DNA of 64,000 nt from Polytrichum commune (Eukaryota > Streptophyta > Polytrichopsida > Polytrichales > Polytrichaceae), in the NCBI GenBank assembly GCA_950295325.1, contig OX485803.1:51227554-51291553 (forward strand), in the 5' to 3' direction. The notes below the pieces were generated by a model, which saw only the letters and a list, made by a program, of their open reading frames with translations, did not search any database and had not been told where the DNA came from. Shown here in pieces: positions 45,084 to 57,339 of the stretch; position 1 is the stretch's first letter, and each line of letters begins with the position of its first letter. The translations under genes and the position numbers were made by a program.

Positions 45084-48000
45084 TCATCTCCTCAGCATAA
45101 AGGAACAATAAGATATGCAGCGGTCTAAAATTTTTTTATGCCCTAGTCGCCACTCTACTGCAAGCTTCCATCTTTCGAATCTAAGGTCTTCTGCAAGAGA
45201 TAAATTCCTTCCTTGGGATAATTTCCCTTTCAAAGAAACTGATTCCAGAAAATTTTCCAACTCATGTTTGATAATCTCTTGCACTTCAGAAGAAACCCCC
45301 TCCAATGCTTCTGAAGGGACTCTTGATGCTGATGTGATGTCCTTCTCTTTGTGCACACTCCAGAAGTTTCTCACCTCCTCTGTGGATTGATAGACTTTCA
45401 GAATCCCAAACAACAATTCATCCACATGTGAAGATGTCGGAAAACTCATCAGCATGTGGTCACATTTGGTTTTCAGCCATTGATAGACAACCAGGTCTGA
45501 TTCCGGAGAAATCTGTTGACCAGCAAAAGCTAAGTGTCGACGTGATTTTCTCAGTGTTGCAGGAGCAGCTGCCAGTCTCAAGTACAGCAACAAAGAAAAC
45601 GAAGGTTGTCCCTTGTAGTCAATGTAGACATTTTTGAGAGGGATCGTCTCTTGAGAAACCCAAGAATCACCTGGACTCAATTCATCTGTGCTAGGTAACC
45701 TCATGTGAACCTTGTCATTGGGATTGTAAGGTAAAAGAAAACCATAGTGCTCAAGAAGCTCAAGGTTTGTATAAGTTCCGTAGCATAGTAGGACCTGCAC
45801 AAAAACCATTCACATACAATATCACCTCTGCAACTAACAATATTGCATGCCAGCTCAAAGAGATGTTAAACAGCCTACAATAGCATCAGATATATTATGC
45901 AGCAATCTTATCTGGTCAGTCTAACCACTATGACTGTGATCTAGGTCACCATTTAATAGAACATAGAGATCCGAGACATCTGTACAAAGCACTTAAGATG
46001 TTCAATTAGCCAATTCAAACAAACCACTTGTACAATTGTAGCATTTGTGATGACAATTTCTTTTTTTTTTACCTGTTGTCCTCTCTTATAATCCTGACGC
46101 GCATAAAAGCAGTATTCATTCCTCTGAGGTTCAAATCCTCCATCTCGAAGCCGGTCTCGAAGTTCAAGGCCACCTGAAGTTTCTGAAGCATCCTCTGACA
46201 TCGCATCCACTTCTCTTTTGGATTCCCCATATGATACACCCGGACATGCATAATTGAAGTAGTCCCCAACAGGACATAAGGTGCCAGCCTCATCCCAGGG
46301 GATGAACAATGTTCGAGATGAAACCTGAAAGATTTACAGATGTTAGTTGTCAATAGTCAATTGTGCCTAATCCCCCAGACCCCATTCTTGATTTTTGTGT
46401 TGTCCAGGAGACCCTGACAGTTAGGGATGCACCATGGCAATTACGGAAGTTTCAAAGCATTTTGGCTATAGTTACTGAATTTCATGTAAAAGTTGAAGCA
46501 GTCAAGTTGATTTGTATGTCACACCTATCATTGTTAAGAGGACTTAAACAAGCTACATTGAAACGCTGATTTAGTATGGTTCACAATTTCCGTCATTCAC
46601 CCACATTCATGGTCTTGCAATAACTGGGTAGCCACTAGAGAGGGTGTCATATGACACTTAAGGTTACATGCCAAGTCGTGAAGACTGCTCTAATTAACAA
46701 AGGACACCAATTTTAATGCTACATCAGATATTTAGTGTAGTTTTCTCCCCTTCGGATCAAACAACAACTTGATTATTCTTTAAAACGTTCTAAAAGCAGC
46801 TGTCCCAAAGGGAGTCCCAGCTTTAGAGAGAATCTCTTCTATTAATAGTTGACATTTACTAAAGGCTTTACTCATAGGAACTTTTACATAACATTATTAA
46901 GCTCCATAAGAGGGGTCTGCAGGACAGGAAATCAAAAGCAATTTGATGCAATTACATAATGACATGTAAGAGAATGTTGTGCAATTTTAAGCCTTAATGT
47001 AAGGAGGTGTGAAGGCTTTCTATCTTTAGAAACACAATGGGGAGAGTACAAATAAGAGATTACAACTTCATAATGCTCGAAATTCATACATTTGTTGCAA
47101 TGAGGACCCTGATTCTTGGAAGGTTGTTCCTTCAGTCTGAATAGAAGGCCTAGACAAGGAGTTCACGAGGCTTAATAATGCTATCCGATCGACCATAAGA
47201 GGAGAATTCTGTTGTTTGAAGGTGCAAAGTCTAGAAAATCTATGAAACTGACTGTTAACTACTCCATACTAGCAGTATCAAAAGAATCAGCTGCAATATG
47301 TGGCATCCTTATCATGTTGATGATGACATATTCGGGAAGAGAATGTTGTCTGAAGATATTTGATGCCTTTGCCATATGGCTCAATGAATTTTTCTGATTG
47401 ACAATTGTTGGAGTAAAAACCTTCTTCCTTAATGTGCAAAAGTGGAAGTCAACATACACTTTGAAAATTCTCAGTGATGACCTTGTGTAGATTAGAAGTA
47501 TCAGCATTTACAGATGTTGTGAACTGTTCATATAAGAATGATAGAATCTGTCACCTAATGGACATGCCATTGCTGTACATCAAAGCAAAAGGAAGTTTCT
47601 GTCAAATTGAGGAGCGAAACACCTCATAATCCTGACATTCACCATAAAGTGAACAACATTTTGGGGTTAGGAGTACTCACGCACGGTGGCAGATGCCCAT
47701 AACCAGGCATGTAATGTAGTAAACCGTCGAGCTAACCTCAGCTTCTCCATTGACAACCGGGCACCCATCCATTCATCATGAGCTTTTTCAGCAGCCTGTT
47801 CTGCCATCCATACAGCTTCCTCCACCTATGTAGAGCAAAGAAAGCATTTTAGACGACCAGAATCATATAAACCATGGACTGTATGCATTCTATTGTTATC
47901 GATATTGTGTGACTACAAAGTTAAGTAAAATGATGCATACCTGAAGTGCTTGCGCTTCATGTGTAGTGTAGTAGGCTGCAGTATGGTAACTGCGTGGGAG

Positions 48001-50163
48001 GTGTACCAAGTATGGGTACCAAGCACTAGTGCACCCTTTTGCAACTTCCTTCAAGAGGTGAAGACAAAGAACCTAGAGCAATTTCAGTACCCAAAGAGTT
48101 AGCAAGAAACCCCCAGAGCTGTCTATGCAACACGTGTGGATAATAGTAAGTCGAATAAACTGTTGTTTCAGTAAAAGATGTTTGAAAAGATAATACTGAA
48201 TTGTGACCATTACTGTGCATTCGTTGAAAATCGTTCAGGTTTTGACGAACTAAGGCAAGCAGGTCTAATTGGATTACTTATCTTAGTTGTACACCTACAT
48301 TTGAGCAGTGTGTGGTCAGGCATGGATCTGAGAACGGACACCAAAAAGAGATTGGACTACATGCTCAAATTTTGTTAACTATTCTAAGTTCAACTGTCAA
48401 CTTAATTCAAGGGACCTTTATGTTCATTTAAGAAAGAAAAAGAATCTTCACTCTGATAATAATAAGATATTCACATGAGCTCCAAAACTACGAGGAAAAT
48501 GGCAACAGCTTCAATTTGAAGCTGCTAAACATCTTGTACTGATTGAGTGCTTGATATCCAAGGAGAAGTGGGGCAGAGATACAAGTGTCCGTTTAGGCCC
48601 ACTTACCTTACATGCAAGACCATCCAAAGTCCAGCCGACAGCATAGGGTTCAATTTTGTAATATCAATATGGTATGAAGGAGAGCAAAAAAGTATCTTAC
48701 TTGTACATCCGACAGTGAAGGGTAACAAGAGAGTGCCTGTGCAAACTCCATATCCTTCCTTGCACTTCTTCCATTCATGAGTGCCTTCTCAGGAACTCGC
48801 AAAATTCGATCTCCCAATTTTAGATCCCGTGCTGCTGATAGGCCCCTCCTACACAAGCATAGCACAAAGACATGTCCACTGTCTTACTGTGGTGTATAAT
48901 AGGGCCATCCTTCAAAAGGAAGCAATTGCAACTTGTAGTTTAAAATTGTAAAACGTAGGAAAACCCATGAACAATAATATATTCCATCTGTGCATTGTAT
49001 GAATGTTAGTTTTTCTATTCTTCTCTAAAATATTGTATGACTATTGATACCTGCTTGCATGATAATGTGTTGTAGCAGATGCAAGGCATGTAAAAAGTAT
49101 ACATGATTACGCAAGCCTGTCTGCGCACCTAGTGTTAGTGTACCTCTTTACTCACACTAGCTCTATCTACCTATAATCAGTTTGCAGAACGGAGGATCAA
49201 GCCCCTTAACTCGAAGAAGAAAATTCACAACTGGCTTGGCAACATCTTGATGATGTTGTCCTCTTTAATAACAGTGCTAAATCCACAGCCATGTTTTAGC
49301 ATGTGGTCAGTTATTCTCGTCAGACTGTTAGTTTTTCTTAGAGATGAATCACATGAAGTTGTGAGAGGACTTAGGAGCAAAGTCGGCGAAAACCACTAGA
49401 CAAACAAAATTTGGGCCCCTTTCCACATGGAGGTGCTCAGCGCTAAGTTTCCCTACAAAACTAGAATCGGTGGCAAACAAGATTGTAAGGGATAGTTCAA
49501 GTTTGAGGAGGGGACTTGCCGGCCTCTCTTTTCTGGAAACCAAAATTGACTTTCATTTGAACGGAGAAAAAACTTGATTTCCATAAGCATTTAGTGTGGA
49601 CACAAGATTGTCGTAATTTACACTAAATTTTTTCATAGTGCCATATTCTTTTCGATCAAATCGTGCCCAAACTTTTTCCGAAGTTTTGAATTTATTTTCA
49701 AGCATCTCAAAGATAAGAGGTTCAATCAATCCCAGGAATGGAACATTTAAGAAGGGTACGTGCGACCGCAGTCAGATGCCAACTTGCATGTTGAATAACA
49801 AGACAAATCTACTCTCTCATGTTTTGGCCTTCCTAATCCCTAATGCAAGATCAACCATCAAGATGCTTGAAAATACTGGCGACAGCTTAACCACTGTCGG
49901 CGAACTCTATTTAGCTTTCCGTATCGGTCAGCACATGGGAATGTGCCCTCTGACGTTTTATCTAAAATCTGCTCGAATAAGGAAAGGATTGTGCAAGACC
50001 CTTACCCGCCAGCGTCTGGGAATATCGCGATTTCAAGAGCGGACCCTAAACAAGTAGACATCGGCCTTGCAGCCCCGGCTCCTTCATCTTCGGCGACATC
50101 AGTGATGCCCTGATCTGCGGCCCAGTTCAAGAACTCTTTGTACCGCTCCTCGTCGTCCGCCAT
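45084..50163 (-). CDS. SDG40: SET-domain methyltransferase, SDG40-like
   Basis: It belongs to the SETD3/Rubisco-LSMT-type SET proteins and most resembles Arabidopsis SET DOMAIN GROUP 40, whose substrate is not established. Six exons join with GT/AG borders and consistent phases: 50163-50006, 48848-48701, 48072-47941, 47825-47685, 46324-46073 and 45794-45084, coding about 513 aa, close to the family length. Landmarks are the N-terminal DEERYKEFLNWA, IAIFPDAGGRGLSAARDL at the start of the split SET domain, GDYFNYACPG near residues 213-220 and CYGTYTNLELLEHYGF at 281-296, followed by a helical C-terminal substrate-binding-like region. The start at MADDEE is chosen because it fits the family; an in-frame ATG 21 bp upstream exists. 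The reading frame is intact. Introns hold TE sequence (R1b in intron 2). Confidence 0.9.
48252..48609 (+). repeat. R1b element in intron 2 of the SDG40-like gene
   Basis: It starts AAGGCAAGCAGGTCTAA and ends GGCCCACTTACCTT, with internal GAGATTGGACTACATGCTC and GAGAAGTGGGGCAGAG, collinear with 1665-2023 in the NAC intron. It lies in antisense orientation to the gene, and its right end is about 90 bp downstream of the exon 2 donor. Confidence 0.75.
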
Positions 50164-50518
50164 AGCTGAACAAAATGGCATCAAATCGCCATCGTCGTCA
50201 CCGTCAAAACGCCAACGATATAAACTAATTCCCCGAAACCCAAAGCTTAAACCCTAGCACTCCGGTCATGCAGACGGCGATGGGCGTATGAAGTGCGGTA
50301 ATACGGTACTTCTGGTGTCAGAGGGTCATGCGAGCGGTAACAGGGTCGGAATCAAAAGCACAGAATAATATGACGATCCTAAATGGGGAAGACTCTAGAA
50401 TAGGTAAGCAAGATTACTGTCGGTGCTTCTTACCAGAATGGGAGTAATTAGGGTGAGTTTCCGTGTAGGCCGCTTGCCCACCAGATTATAGGCCGAGATT
50501 CGTGGCACTCAAGTAAAG
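50164..50518 (-). promoter_or_regulatory. Upstream region of the SDG40-like gene
   Basis: It carries a telo-box-like AAACCCTAG at about 50247-50255, common in plant housekeeping promoters. From about 50450 it is related to the end of the foldback repeat at 53.7 kb (GGGTGAGTTTCCGTGTAGG; ATTCGTGGCACTCAA). The promoter assignment is from position only. Confidence 0.4.
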
Positions 50519-50529
50519 TCATCCGGTAA

Positions 50530-50899
50530 GGCACCACGGGCCTTGGCTTGGTGGTTAGGGCTCATGGCCCCCAATGAGGAGGTTGTGGGTTCTATTCCCC
50601 ATGCCGGCGTGGTGCTCACCACCTTAGTCCACCCAACTATGGTGGGGGGTCCTTGGACCTTGTTGTATGGGTATCTCAAAGCCCTTTGGGGGGATACCAT
50701 GTCCGGTATCTTCAAGGCACTAGTGGCTAGCTAGGAACTAGTATAGTGTGTCACTATAGTGTCCATCCTCGAAAGGGGAGAGTAGTATTGTCCCAATGTC
50801 CCCTTGTCCGGTGGGCATCAGGTCATTGGCATTACAAACGGACACTTTATTCACGCCGGCCCCTTGCTAAAAAGGGACCGGAGTTTCTATCTATCTATC
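50530..50899 (+). mobile_element. tRNA-derived SINE with 11-bp TSD
   Basis: A pol III A-box-like segment (GGCTTGGTGGTTAGGG, near 50547) is followed about 35 bp later by a B-box-like GTGGGTTCTATTCCCC. The body of 370 bp ends in a short CTAT tail (50886-50899). TCATCCGGTAA occurs exactly at both borders, 50519-50529 and 50900-50910. These features together define a SINE; the parent tRNA was not identified. The tail (CTAT rather than A) should be noted. Confidence 0.85.
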
Positions 50900-50910
50900 T
50901 CATCCGGTAA

Positions 50911-51609
50911 CAAAAATCGGATGAGTCCATCAAGAAGCTCGGATGGAGCTTACTTTAGTGAAACACCTCCAAGTTGGCATGTCAGACCTCTTTTCTCCCT
51001 CATAGCTATTGTGAACTACTGGCTATTTTGTAAATATCAATTAGTTGGCAAGAGGAACGATGTGGCATTGGATGCTCTAAGCCTATTCTCTAACCTCCCA
51101 TAAGTTGTTTCCAAGGCCATGATGCGGCTTTGAATTCCACATGGTTATTTTGATAAATATCGCAAGATATCAACGTGTGCAATATATAATAATGACGTGT
51201 TGTCATAGACATTTTTTTTTGTTCATAATTCATTTATTTTGCACAGGTATTATTGCTCAAACATTTGTAATATGTCATAATAATATATATCAACTTATGG
51301 TAAATTGGTGAATTCAAGAATAAATTATATAATTTATTTGAAAATAATTAATATACATCATGTGATTTTAAAGATAATACAATATTTGATGAGGATAAAA
51401 TATTACAATATTTTAGATAGGCTATAGTCATACTTATGATTTTTTGAGTATACCCCATCCATAACATTGTCCCACAAGTCTAATTCCAAATAACATACCA
51501 TTTATTTATAGATTATATTATATTACCTATAAAATAAGATTAATTTTAATTTTAATTTTTTGTTGTATGTTTTATATTCTACGTTCATTGTTTCATTTTG
51601 GTCATTTTA
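50911..51609. other. AT-rich, no gene recognised
   Basis: The first 200 bp may be related to the SINE target. From 51150 the sequence is over 75% A+T by eye, with no open frame of interest. Confidence 0.4.
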
Positions 51610-51619
51610 TGAACACTTG

Positions 51620-52010
51620 CACTAATCTATCATTAGGATGACAAAGATAGTTTTAAGTCACAAAATTAAAACCTCAATGTTAATGAGGATTTTGTAATGT
51701 TTTTGACCTCCAAGTTAATTACATGCTCCATTGATGGTTTCACTTCCGGAATGAAATCCCAACCAACTGCTTATTTACTAATTGGAAGTGCACATATATA
51801 TTGGATTTTAGACCTTGAAGTGAAGTGCACTCAATATGGGATTTGTAGTCAAGCGGCCTTCAAGAATGCAAGGGCAATGTTTTTTTTCGAAGTTGGGCGG
51901 GATGGGCAACAATTTTCGAGGGGTTCAGAAATTTCTTTAGAGGGTTGCCCTAGCCCGGATTTGACACCCCCGAAAGTTCGTGAGGGGGTATTTAATGTCC
52001 GCCCATATTA
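51620..52010 (+). mobile_element. Single arm of the long-TIR Mutator-like family
   Basis: It matches the right arm of the element at 16982-18146 in the same orientation: AATGAGGATTTTGTAATG, CTCCATTGATGGTTTCAC, AATTGGAAGTGCACATATA, CAAGCGGCCTTCAAGAATG. It ends TGAGGGGGTATTTAATGTCCG. No left arm or TSD was found, so it is a solo or truncated copy. Confidence 0.75.
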
Positions 52011-53239
52011 ATTTCTTAAAAATAACCGGATTAGTAATCATAGGTTGGCAACGCATGATGCACCCACTTCTTTCTATATGAGGCATTTTTATTTTATCTA
52101 ACCCCCTTTGTATTATTGCCTTAAGTATTAGATTAGACTAGGATCATTTAGAACTACTAAAACTTGATATTTTTGAAACCCTTGAGACAAGGAGCCGACA
52201 ACGTGAGGTACCGTAGTTTACTAGCAGGTTAGGCAACTTGCTGCCTAATATTTAATTAAAGTTCAAAAAGTAGGTTCGGTACCTAAAAATAGTATATTCA
52301 TATTTTCGGCAATTTTCTCTTTTAATTTTTAAAAATTCGGCTTACATTCATTTTTAATTTTCTATTTCAACTTATATCTTGTACATCTCTCTTGCATTGA
52401 ATGACAAGTAAGATGTGAGTGAAGAGTTGAGAATGCTCTGTGCTTTATGCAAGTAGAGTGGAGTTGTGTTCAACAATGCATATGGGATATGTAAACTTTG
52501 AGGTGAAGCACCTAGTTAGACGTCATTTTTATAACACGCATAACTTTAGCATAGAGTCTTCAAATGACATAAAATTTGTTGGAGGTGAAATATTACTTGA
52601 TTTCTAAACTTTTCTTAGACCAACAAAATTCCAAAAAAGTTGATCTTCTATGCACAAATGAGCTCCAAAAAACTGTTATGAACGCATTTTAATTTTTTGA
52701 TCTTTACACGGCTGCAATGTTTCGTCCATATCTTTTGCATAAAGACTTATTTTGACACAAAACTTGTTGGAGGTGGAAGAAGGATTGATTTCTCAACTTT
52801 TGTTAGTTGGACAAAATTCTATAAAAACTTCATCTTCTATGCTCAATTGGACTCCAAAAATTTGTGTACAACACATTTGAAAAGCCTCGCCTAGAGTCTT
52901 GCTACTTCTTAACCCATATTCTTTGTGGACTAATGTACGTGAGCTTGATTACAAAAGGAGCACCTTCTCTCCTTCAAAATTCACATATGCTTCCACTGTA
53001 AGTAAAACTCTAGTGAGAAGTAAAAATTTCTTATTTTTAGGTAATTTTGAAAAATAATTAATTTTATATTCGGCAAAAAATGCCAATAATATTCCAAAAT
53101 TTTAGGCATCTATTTTTAGAATTATTTTGTGCCGAACCTGCTATTAAACTACGGTAGTGTCTAAAGTGGTTCATCTCATCCGCAAAGATGAATGAACTCT
53201 CACTAATGAAAATACATGAGTGCCACGAATCCCCGGCCC
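52011..53239. other. No gene recognised
   Basis: AT-rich. Two direct near-repeats of about 180 bp (ACAAAATTTGTTGGAGGT(G) blocks near 52569 and 52757, each followed by a CTTTT(C/G)TTAG and a CTCCAAAAA block) indicate a local tandem duplication. No coding content. Confidence 0.45.
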
Positions 53240-54053
53240 AGATTATAGTGTGAATAAGGATAAAGCTTCCCAAATGTAGAGGGAATATGGTGGGGTACAG
53301 TTCTTATGTGCCATCTACCTACTCACGTCTTCTTAAATTTAAGCTCACCTACTCATCTCCTCCTTCATGTTAAAACCTTGTTCTCCTCCTAAAAGTGGTC
53401 TTTCAATCCTTCAATGACCGGTACTTTTAAGTTTAAGAGTTTTTAGTGAGCGCATGGAAGTCTAGTGGTCCGTGTCCACCGCCCTCCGCATTCTAGCGGA
53501 CCATCATAATTTGGTTGGATGGTGGCTTGTGCTTAACCACATGCAAATACCTCTAACCCACTATTATCTAGAATCTAGTGGGCAAGTGGTCTACACGGAA
53601 AGTCACCTTTGTTGGCTTTGACCCAAACTTGAGATAGAGGCATTGTGTGAACACCACTTGAGTGGCTAATGTAAAGGGTGAGTTTCCATGTAGGCCATTT
53701 GTCAACTAGATTCTAGATAATAGTGGGTTAGAGGTATTCTCATGTAGCCATCCAACCAAGTTGTCATCCAACCACGTTCTGGTGGTCCGCTAGAATGTGG
53801 ACACATGCCGCTAGACTTCCATGCGTTAACTCAAGAATCTTTAACCTACAAGTGCCACCCACCAAAGGATTAAGACCAATTAAAGACAAGAGAACCAATC
53901 ATGTTGGTCTAGAACTCCATTCAAGTAACCGGGAGGAGGATATTAGTAGGTGGGCCCGGATTTGAGAAGATGTGAATAGCTAATTGGCATATACAAACCC
54001 TGCCCCATCATAATCACATTTGGGCAGGTTTGTCCTTATTCACACCATAATAC
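53240..54053. repeat. R11 foldback element, about 375-bp arms
   Basis: The left arm (about 53240-53613) and right arm (about 53670-54053) are diverged inverted repeats. Paired landmarks are TGTGAATAAGGA with TCCTTATTCACACC, CGCATGGAAGTCTAG with CTAGACTTCCATGCG, and CTATTATCTAGAATCTAG with CTAGATTCTAGATAATAG. The loop is about 55 bp. It has no coding capacity; related sequence is at 50450-50518. Confidence 0.75.
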
Positions 54054-54065
54054 AGTGGTTGAGCA

Positions 54066-54753
54066 GCCTACATGGAAACTCACTATAAAACCAACACCTA
54101 TTAACGCCTCCCAATCGACAACACTCTACTACTTTGAACCGCTCCCAATGGTGTAGGAGTGCCTGGGCCCATAGAGTGACGGTTTTAGGTGCCATTAGTG
54201 GCACCACCTCGTACCAGCCTTCACAACCTCCATGTAAAGGTAGGTAACAGGCTCCACTCTATCTCGGGTTGGTTCAAGGTCGGCTTAGGGTGGCTTATTA
54301 GAGCCTATTCTAGCCATTCTATTCCGGGGGGGGGCACAAGGGGGTCAGTTCTAGGCATAAAGGGGGTCAATACTTGAGATGCAAGGTGATGGTTTCACAA
54401 GTAAACTGGGTGGGATCATGGAGGTGGCCGTGTGGCTTTGCACACTGTTATTAGTTGGACTTTGATCTAGCTTGGGTCTAATACTCAACTATGTTGTGTT
54501 GGTTCTAAGCAATGAAGGTGGGTGTCCTCATCATATGCAAGGTCATCATACATAGGGCCTAGGGATTGGTTTAAGGTAGCTAGTGGTTTTGACTTTGAAT
54601 ATTCATCAAATATTCAATTAAGGCTTTAAGAATAACCTTTACACCTATGTTTAGCCAAAGGCTAATATGTCCATATCTTTTATATCAACCACATAGCCAT
54701 ATGTATGTGTAATAGCTTACAATATTGGTTTAAGCACCCTCTACCTTGTAGGG
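54066..54753 (+). mobile_element. R10 paralogue without the MULE (empty site)
   Basis: It is collinear with 25480-25552 and 37536-38221: CCAACACCTATTAACGCC, CAACACTCTACTAC, CTTTGAACCGCTCCC, then TTTTAGGTGCCATTAGTGG, GGCTTTGATCTAGC-type sequence and an end at GCACCCTCTACCTT. At the point where the MULE sits in the other copy this one reads GTAGGAGTGCCTGGGCCC without interruption. Confidence 0.8.
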
Positions 54754-57339
54754 AATGAAGAATGAAATGGAAGGTGAATGCAAAAGAATAAAGTAAAATG
54801 AGAGGTGAAACATTGAGTGAGTACATGATGGGTACAAGAAGTGGAGAATAAAATGTAGGATGAATGCAAAAAAGTAGATTAAAGTAAAGTTATGTAGATA
54901 TAAACCAAGAGTATAGATGCATTGAATAGGGCAAAGCCTATTGAAGCAAAGCTAGTTGTTAAAGAAGTTAGGTGAGGCCCAATTTGGACTCTTTAGGTAA
55001 TGGTTTTCTAATCAACTGTAAATTGGCAAAGTTCCAAGTTGATCATTATTTAGACTATAACACCCTTTGACTTTGCTCTTATACTGTAGCAGATTTTGAC
55101 CACCAATCCAATCCATGAAGTTCGGTAATAGGCCCCATTTCAACTAGGGCTCAAGGTGAGAGCTTGAACTTTCGGTTTCAAGTTTTAAGACTTTGATGAT
55201 ATTATATTTGACAAGCTTTCATTCAATCCTCAAACTATTTGTAGCTTGAAGGTTTGAGCAAGTGCAAAGTGGTCATATTCAAAGTGAGATGTTGAGGGGG
55301 AAATGTATCAAACAAGAGAGTATTCACGAGAAGTGAAAGAATATTTGAAAGCACATTGGCTTGGGACTTACAAACAAGAGCTTAACTTTTCAATAGGTAA
55401 GGATTTTGACTAAGAGCTTATCAAATATTACAAAGTGCTTGTCATGAATATTTCACTGGGAGTCATGAAGGCACCATCCAAGTGGCATCCAACCATGGTA
55501 AGTCTAGTCTAAAGATTCAAGTTCTCAATTTGAAAGCTTAAGTGCATTGTGGACTCGAGTGAACAAGCATATGTAAGAGGCTCTCTCTGCCAACGAGATT
55601 GCTCATTATTTCAAGGTCTCAACCTCTTTAGCATAAAGATGCACTAACATCTTTTTCAAATGGTCCATATCAATTGTCGATTCATGTGCAATGTTGTACA
55701 CAAGGTCAAGCCAAACCTCAAGTAGGCAACTCCCTATATTATATGACAAAATTCCAATGACATATATAGCATTTGAGTGCAATAACAAAGTATAAAGTTG
55801 GTTTTAGTGTGATAACTATTGCACCCATTGAGTAGAGGAATCCAATGATGTGATTTTGGAAAAAAAACTAATTTTGTTATGATATGGTAAAATATTGCAA
55901 AACCTTGAACATAGTACTTTATTTGAAATAGATGTCTAGCTTGTGGATCCTTACATTCACAATATATCATTTTATTAAAAAAGTGTATGGGATTAATTTT
56001 CCCATAAGGCAATTTATCAAAGGGGGTTGAACCATTGACATAGTCATTTTTGGGTCAAGGACCAAGATTTGGGCTACACTTTACACATTTATTTGTTTTT
56101 TTAGGGTGTCTAGGCATGTCAACTCCAATCTCACGCTAACATGTCCCCTCCACCCCCAAATACCCAACCAAAGCATGTTTTAAAACACAAATTGTTTTAA
56201 AAATAAAACTCAAAAGCAATGTTTTGGAGTTTTTGTTTAAATTGCATGATTTGATCTTGAATACACTAAACCCGATGTGTGGGCATTGTGTCTCGTGTTT
56301 TAATGCCAAACACCCCAACATCCTATATGGGAGTTCCTACATGGGAGCCAAACCGATAAATATTAATATGTGTGTAATGAATGTGGCATGGCAATTTCCG
56401 GCACACATTGTCAAAGTTACAATCATCATGAATTGGCTTTGAAAGGAAATTCCCTGCAAAAACATGATTCCTATATCTTCATGTTTAATTCATCCCAATT
56501 GGTTCTTACTAGTGCAAGTTGAGGTATTCAATGATAGAATCCACTAACTTCCATGTTATAAAAATAATTAACAACGTTTTTCACCTTGAGTTGACATGCA
56601 TTGGCTTGTTGGGGGCAAGAGGTAATCCTTGCATTATCCATCCACATTAAAAACCATATTTCTACATGTTTATAGTTAATTTTAATTCACATGAATTAAG
56701 TCCTCCTAAACTAAGTATGACACGTCAACGTAACAACACTACCAAATGATTTATTTGCTATTAAATACTATATCACAACATTTTCTTTTTCTTTTATAAA
56801 TGAGAGGTACGTTTACATGCAACAATCCACTCTCTCCCATAAGGAAGAACATGCCCCTATTCACGTCAGTGTATGAATAACATTATTATTATTACAACCA
56901 TGGGCCATTTCGAGTTGGCAAACCCCATAATAAGCTACTTAAGTATGTGAGTCTTGTACTTACCAAACTTTTGATGAGTGAGTTAAGTTAACAAGAGCCT
57001 CATGGCCTTCATAGCATATATGATAGGTTGAGCATGTTATGTAGGCCCAACTTGAGCTATGGGAATAATACACTTAAATTTTGAAATATAACACTAAGAT
57101 CCTTGGCATGCCAAAGCTTTCAGTTTGAATGCAAGGTCAACATAGTGATATCAACGATTAGATGCTTACAACATAAACATGGTAGAGCATGGAGGTTGTA
57201 CCCAATATTAGAAAAGAGAACAAGACCCCACCTCCTAGTAATGTTATGTGTAAGAAATACGCTACTTGCCAAGCATGTGTGTGAAACTTGTACAACTTAA
57301 AATATTGTATCTCACCCTATAGCCATGCAGCTCTCTACT
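54754..57339. other. No gene recognised
   Basis: AT-rich intergenic sequence. The open frames are all short (92 codons at most) and without motifs. Confidence 0.45.
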
